Shown: one piece after another, positions 58,956 through 64,000 of the stretch | Position numbering within the stretch: position 1 is the first letter of the stretch | Layout: the number at the start of each line of letters is the position of its first letter | Assembly: GCA_029959085.1 (NCBI GenBank) | Contig: JARWIR010000003.1 | Span: 35,885,505 to 35,949,504 of the forward strand | Length of the DNA: 64,000 bases | Reading direction: 5' to 3' | Origin: Nemophila menziesii | Taxonomy: Eukaryota; Streptophyta; Magnoliopsida; Boraginales; Hydrophyllaceae | The notes under the pieces: generated by a model | What the model was told of the DNA's origin: nothing | Seen by the model: only the letters and a program-made list of their open reading frames with translations | Database searches by the model: none | Made by a program: the position numbers and the translations under genes

Positions 58956-59990
58956 TACAAATTACACTCAATTCCCTATTTTTATAAATATTACATTTAG
59001 ACTAATAAAAAGTAAATTTAATAAATACTACTTTAAAGTCCCTATAATATGTAAAATTACTTAATGGTCCTTATATTATTTAAAATATCAATTAAATCCC
59101 TATATTATTTAAAAATACATAATAGTCCATATTTCATTTAAAATTGTAAATTAGTCATTTTATAATAAAATTGCACAATAGTCCTTATATTATTTAAAAA
59201 AATTGCAACTTAGTCATTGTTTCATTTAAAATTGAATAAGAGTCCTATGATTTTATAAAAAATTTGCAAAATATTCCTTGATTTATTAAAAATTGAAAAA
59301 TAATTTTCATTTTCCAAAAATTTCAAAATAGACCCTATGTCATTTAAAATTGCATAATAGTCCCTTTTAATTAAAAATTGCAAAATAGTCCTCAGTACAT
59401 TAAAAATTATGAAATAGTCCTTAAATTATTTAAAACATATATAGGCACATATTTCTTAAGATTACTTTCAAATTCAATACATCAACACACCAACGATTTT
59501 AAAAACTATTATAAACCCTAATTTTCTAAAACATTTTAAGTTTCTAATAATTTTTATTTTCAAATACACTAACAAGTTAAAATTTAATGTAATAAAAATC
59601 GAATTACTACTAAAAAACACCATAAACAATTCAGAGCTTTATATTTACAAAATAAACATAAAATTTAATAGCTAAAAATGAAATATTTTTTTTTTTTTGG
59701 ATAAAATTCATATCTTTTACGTGAATATTGATGTTTGATTATGGTACAAGCCATGCCATTAACAAACAATAATAACCAGAAAATAAAACATTTAGGTTAA
59801 TTTTTAGAACAATAAATGGATTAAAAGGTAAATAAACGGTTGAGTCATTACCTAAAGTATGTTAATGACGCAGATTAGCTCTCGAATTGGCTCGGAATGG
59901 TTGTGTTTATGAACCAGCTCTCGATTTTTAGTGTTGTATGTGATGAGTTATGGATAATGGCTAGATCGGCATGGATATGTAGTGGGATGT
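58956..59990. other. CACTA-3 interior, repeat-rich non-coding
   Basis: Diverged repeats of TAGTCCTTATATTATTTAAA and AAAATTGCAAAATAGTCC occupy about 58990-59450. This continues the stretch left of the LINE (52440-52558). From about 59700 to 59900, phrases such as GGTACAAGCCATGCCA and GGCTCGGAATGG match the region upstream of TnpA in CACTA-2. No gene is seen. Confidence 0.6.
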
Positions 59991-60200
59991 TATTTGTGAC
60001 TATATTTTTGTCGTTGCAGATGACCCTAAACGTAGTCGCGAATGTTTCGTCCAACTGACCACATGGAAAGCTAGACCGCCTCGATATTTGGAATTCGGTC
60101 TCTCACGATGAACGTGTTATTGATAAACATGATAGTAGTCACAAAAGATGTTAGGCGCAAAAGATGACCGCCCAATCCGATTTAATGAATTGTTTAATGC
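59990..60200. repeat. CACTA-3 internal repeat array (split by the solo LTR)
   Basis: GTAGTCGCGAATG, TTTTTGTCGTTGC and related motifs lie upstream of TnpA, the same place as the internal array in CACTA-2. The sequence resumes beyond the LTR (about 61841-61935, with TCTCGCAACGAC and GTAGTCGC). Confidence 0.55.
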
Positions 60201-60240
60201 TAGTTAACGCCGACAAAAATATTCGTGATTAACAATTAGT

Positions 60241-61835
60241 TGGTGTCTCCCTTTTTGTTCTAATTATATGCCCTTAGGAGACATCAAATTAGGTGATTAT
60301 TTGACTTATTTACTAGACTTTTAAGCTTATTTGGTTATATTACGATTTCTTCCCTTGGATTTGGATTATTTGTGTTTTCGAGCTTTTATGCGTTAATTCG
60401 TTTATTTTTAGTGTAAATTTCTTAGGTTTATGATTTGATGAAGTATCAAGACAAGGAGAAGAAATGAGAATTAAAGTCTTGGATTGAGCGTTGAAGCCAA
60501 TGGCGAGAATAATTGATTCGAAGAAGTAATTAGTGGGGAATGAAATCTGGAATGCTGTCACAAATCACTGTTTTTAAGCATCTTAGCCACTTATTCAGCC
60601 TTGGAGCATAAAATGAGATCAATAGAGCTTGAAGTCAGGCAAATTTTTCAAGTTGAACGAAGTGATTCCGAGTCCGGATGCAAAAGTTATAGCTGTTTTA
60701 GTAACAACTATACACCAGTTACGGGATTTCATTAAATGGATCGGGCTTTTATTCTAATTAACCTATTCTTTCTTTTTAAAATCCCAATACGTTTTTCTCA
60801 CTATAAAAAGGCTTTAGACTTCAGTTTTTAGATAGACAATACACATTAGAGAAAAAGCAACGCTTGAGAGAAGTAAGAGAAGCAAAAAGGAGAAAGAAAG
60901 CTGAAACTGGAGAATTATTTCTTCCAACAATCAGTCGTATCAATCCTATAATTAGGTTTTTCTATCTCTGTAATTCATTATGAACACTTTTTATTTTAAT
61001 TAAGTAGTTTTTAACATTAGCATGAGCTAAGTTCCTTAAGTGCTTGAGAATCGCATTAATGGGTTGGACCCTAATTTGTTGAATTTATGTTTTTGAATTT
61101 GGGGATTGATTAATTTAAATTGAATTGGGTAATTTTGTATTGACTATTATTTTTCATTTAAATAATGTCTTTGAAGTCATGAATCAAATATAGGAATTAG
61201 TAATTAAGCTATTCACTTAAGTGGCAAAGTGATCTCCTTGACGGGGGGTTTAATCACGGAACTAAATAATAGACGTAAGGTAGAAATTATTGACCCTGGC
61301 GGGCTTAGTTAACCTTATAGCCAATTAGGTAGAGTACTTGACCATTCGAAGGTGGATTATAATCACACTGATGGAGTTTGTAACACCTAAGAATAGCTCC
61401 TACGTCCACCCTGACGGGGGTTAGGAGATTATAGAATCCCGACTAGTACTTAATCCCGATTCATCCTTAAACAGAAACATTGATTTAATAGATTTAGGTG
61501 AAACCCTTGCGAAACTCAAGTACTTCTTTTAAATCTTTGCGTCCATTTATTTCTATTTACTTGTGTCTTATTTATTTGCATTAGCTAATTTAGTATTTTA
61601 TTTTATTTGCATCTTAGTCCTTAATCAAAAAAACAAAACAAATCTTTATATCATTTACTTTCCGCATCATATAACAATTATTCACACTTATTACATAACA
61701 TCGAAAGTCATATCCAATCCGTCCCTGAGATCGAAAACCCGTTTACCGGATATTACTTGGACGACCCGTACACTTGCGGTACGTGTCTTGCCTTTTTTTT
61801 AGGTGTGTTATTTTGGAACACACAAGGAGACACCA
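60241..61835 (+). mobile_element. Solo LTR, 1,595 bp, with 5-bp target duplication
   Basis: It begins TGGTGTCTCC and ends GGAGACACCA, a perfect 10-bp inverted repeat with TG...CA ends. TTAGT flanks both sides (60236-60240 and 61836-61840). A TATA box (TATAAAAAG at 60802) lies in the first half. Phrases such as GACCCTGGCGGG, GTCCCTGAGATCG and GTACACTTGCGG are usual in long gypsy-type LTRs. There is no primer-binding site or protein domain inside, so recombination between two LTRs has removed the body. It sits inside CACTA-3. Confidence 0.92.
60802..60810 (+). promoter_or_regulatory. TATA box of the solo LTR
   Basis: TATAAAAAG is a good TATA box about 560 bp into the LTR, the right kind of place for the U3/R boundary. 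It gives the orientation of the lost retrotransposon (plus strand). Confidence 0.6.
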
Positions 61836-62107
61836 TTAGTCTACAACGACGAGGTCCTAAACAAGAACTCGTTGTGGGAGACCCATAACTTTGGCGACCA
61901 TTTTGACTTCTCTCGCAACGACAGAGTAGTCGCATATACTAAAAAAGAATTTTTATTACTTTTTTTTATATAATAATGAACCGTTTTTTTAAACCTGTTA
62001 TAAATTAATATTCAATAACAAATAAGACAAAATTATAACCAAATCATCTAACAACGTCAATATTCCCATAAAAAACACTTAGTTTCAATACAAAACAAAA
62101 TGCTAAG

Positions 62108-64000
62108 TTATTTAGTTTTGTAACCATTTATATTTATATATTCATCATCATTATTAATGTTTATAGGTTCGTCCAATTGAACATCTACGTAAGCATCCCG
62201 TGTGTCGTCGTATATCTCCTCCTCATCGTCAATTATTGTATCATTTCCCAACGAAGATGAATCAACTTCTATCTCCTCACCAGTTGTCAAGCTTAATCGG
62301 GTCTAATCTGTGTCCGTGTTAACTAAAGGAATGGTGATCAGAATTGTGTTAATAGATACTGATTCTGTACCCCATAACTTGGGACTCTACCCGTTCCGAT
62401 CATTTACTTCCCACACGACTTTCCACCCCTATAGTGTTTTCCTTGCATTAATTTCATTGATGTAAAACACATTTTGGCTTGGGTGGCTAAAATGTAAGGC
62501 TCTTCTCTCCACTCAAAAGAAGTTGTTTTGATAATGGTTAAACCAGTGTTTGTATTCATAATTTTTGTGTTATACCACTTACACCCGAACAACACAATAT
62601 AACAACCACCATCAAATTTAACCTCCACAATCTTGACTAACTCACCGTAAAAAGGCACTCTATCTGTGATGGTACATACTTCGTAATCCTTAGTCACCAC
62701 TTTTTCTCTCTTTTCATGAGTAATCCATTCGACACCTTTCACAACACATGAATCGTATCTATATACCGGACCATGAGACATGTTTGACAATGAAATCATC
62801 TCAGGGGTAGGTAATGCATCATCAACCTCGTGCATTAAGTAGACCTACCAACAAGAACACTTAATAGTTTTAATATAGCCATGTTTATGTTAAAAATTAG
62901 ATGATATATACCTTCTCCATAAACTACTCCCGAAATATTTCTTGGTGAATCCTTTCTATATCAATAACTGGGACCGCTAGCGGTGACTTGTGTTCACTAC
63001 ATATAAAAAATAGTATAAACTTTTTTACAAGGTATATTAAAAAATATAAGTATTTATACTTACATCATGTGGTTGGATCTCGTCGCAGTTAAGGATAATG
63101 TACCAGTTTATTTTCTCCTTCTCTTTATGTGGCAAAGCACCAAACAGACATATTTTTACGTTTAGGGATCATCTCATTGTATGTACCAGGATCGTTTAAC
63201 TTTGTTCTTTCTTCTTGAAGATAACGCGAAATGAATATCAATGTCTCTTCCACAACGTACCCCTTGGTGGTCGAACCCTCCGGCCTGGCCGGGTTCCGAA
63301 TATACTCTTTTAACTTTAGCAAATACCTTTCAAATGGGTACATCCACCGCACTTGAACTGGACTACCTAACAATGCTTCGTCGTATAAGTGCAAGACTAG
63401 GTGGATCATTATGTCAAAGAAGGCAAGATAACCTCTAGCTTGCAGATAATTTCAATCACTCCAACCTTTTCTCGCTTCCAATTCTTTCCTACTTAGATTC
63501 ATTTTACAAACGACTCTGAACACGCTAGATAACCCAATTATCAAATCGTTCACAAATTTATCGTCTCTAAGACTAGGGATACTATCCACGAAAAGAAACC
63601 GTATCATTATGTGTCAGTCATGCGTATTCATTTTGATAATATTTCCCGTATCACCCTGGACGTTATTCCTCAAACTAGACGCTAAACCATCGGGAAACAT
63701 TTGCTCCTTTAAACAATCTAGAAAGGCACGTCTCTTATTCGGTGTTGATGCATACTTTGCGCGTTGTACCATCATTTATACCTCGGTTCGCGAACAACCA
63801 CAACCTTTTCCTGATGCCCCCATATCTTTTAGATTCATTATTGCTATAACATTATATTTTTAATTTTCCCATCAAGGCCTACCACTGTACCGAGCGGACT
63901 ATCACACACATTCTTCTCACAATGCATAACATCACTGTTATGTTTCAATAAAATGTTCGACTAATAAGGTAAACGATAAAAATACTCTTTATCTCTAATT
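62108..64000 (-). pseudogene. CACTA-3 TnpD remnant (C-terminal half, incomplete at window end)
   Basis: In minus-strand order the following can be read. TNP2 pieces near the window end (LLKHNSDVMHCEKNVCDS, about 63960-63880). A DUF4218 domain at 63409-63125 (MIHLVLHLYDEALLGS, RWMYPFERYLLKLKEYIRNP). Then a DUF4216 domain at 62835-62404 (FYGELVKIVEVKF, LFGCKWYN, FEWREEPYILATQAKM). Last is an acidic C terminus at 62290-62108. Frameshifts and stops separate the parts, so no active transposase is made. The N-terminal part would lie beyond 64000. Confidence 0.85.

Larger units (their letters stand above)
49614..64000 (-). mobile_element. CACTA-3, old element with nested insertions, runs off the window
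   Basis: The left end reads CACTGCTGCGTGAAG, a slightly mutated CACTACTGC terminus. The next 380 bp hold GCGACTACAT and TAGTCGC repeats. In minus-strand order the element then has TnpD (64000-62108), an internal repeat array, and TnpA remnants (about 51950-50186). This layout matches CACTA-2, although the repeat motif is different. The LINE at 52559-58942 and the solo LTR at 60241-61835 interrupt it. Its TnpD is closest to that of CACTA-1 (shared HCEKNVCDS and RWMYPFERYL regions). The other terminus lies beyond the window. Confidence 0.8.

Overview
The window is nuclear DNA of a flowering plant, most likely a eudicot; I cannot name the genus. The evidence is AT-rich sequence, GT-AG introns, a 15-exon plant JmjC gene, an INDETERMINATE DOMAIN (IDD) zinc-finger gene, and a dense load of plant transposons (CACTA, Mutator-like, hAT, L1-type LINE, solo LTR, MITEs). 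I see no bacterial, organellar, rRNA or tRNA features.

Layout. 1-3612: a nested pair of MITEs, then a 2.16-kb Mutator-like element (1449-3603, 9-bp target duplication ATAATTTCT) that carries a captured 3' piece of a plant RecX-family gene. 3894-6730: an apparently intact JMJ31-like gene (477 aa), with a ghost of its exon 14 at about 8431-8530. 10842-11151: a small non-autonomous CACTA element with a perfect terminal repeat and TTG target duplication. 11390-14452: a truncated CACTA element (CACTA-1) with a decayed TnpD transposase. 14.5-24 kb: mostly gene-free DNA with an LTR remnant, microsatellites and a LINE 3' fragment.

24058-48179 is the centre of interest. An IDD gene on the minus strand (24058-26186, 437 aa) lies downstream of a CACTA element (CACTA-2, CAC target duplication). 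A 10.43-kb tandem duplication (24806-35235 and 35236-45666) starts inside IDD exon 3 and ends inside the CACTA TnpD gene, with a 7-bp microhomology (CTATCTT) at the breakpoints. I found only four differences between the copies. The junction joins IDD exons 1-2 in frame to the TnpD DUF4216 domain. This predicts a 355-aa chimeric gene (34734-36616, minus) with the IDD start region and zinc fingers 1-3, a broken finger 4, and an almost complete DUF4216 domain. The parent IDD gene stays whole in copy A. Each copy also holds a decayed TnpA gene and a 1.6-kb minisatellite with two W-box cores in almost every 40-bp unit.

48183-49613 is an old tandem duplication in the region beyond CACTA-2. From 49614 to the window end runs a third, old CACTA element (CACTA-3). 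It is interrupted by an L1-type LINE (52559-58942) with an intact ORF1 and a broken ORF2, and by a 1,595-bp solo LTR (60241-61835, TTAGT target duplication).

The host genes seen are therefore JMJ31-like, IDD, and the new IDD-DUF4216 chimera. Almost everything else is mobile DNA in nested layers whose order can be read from target duplications and breakpoints.
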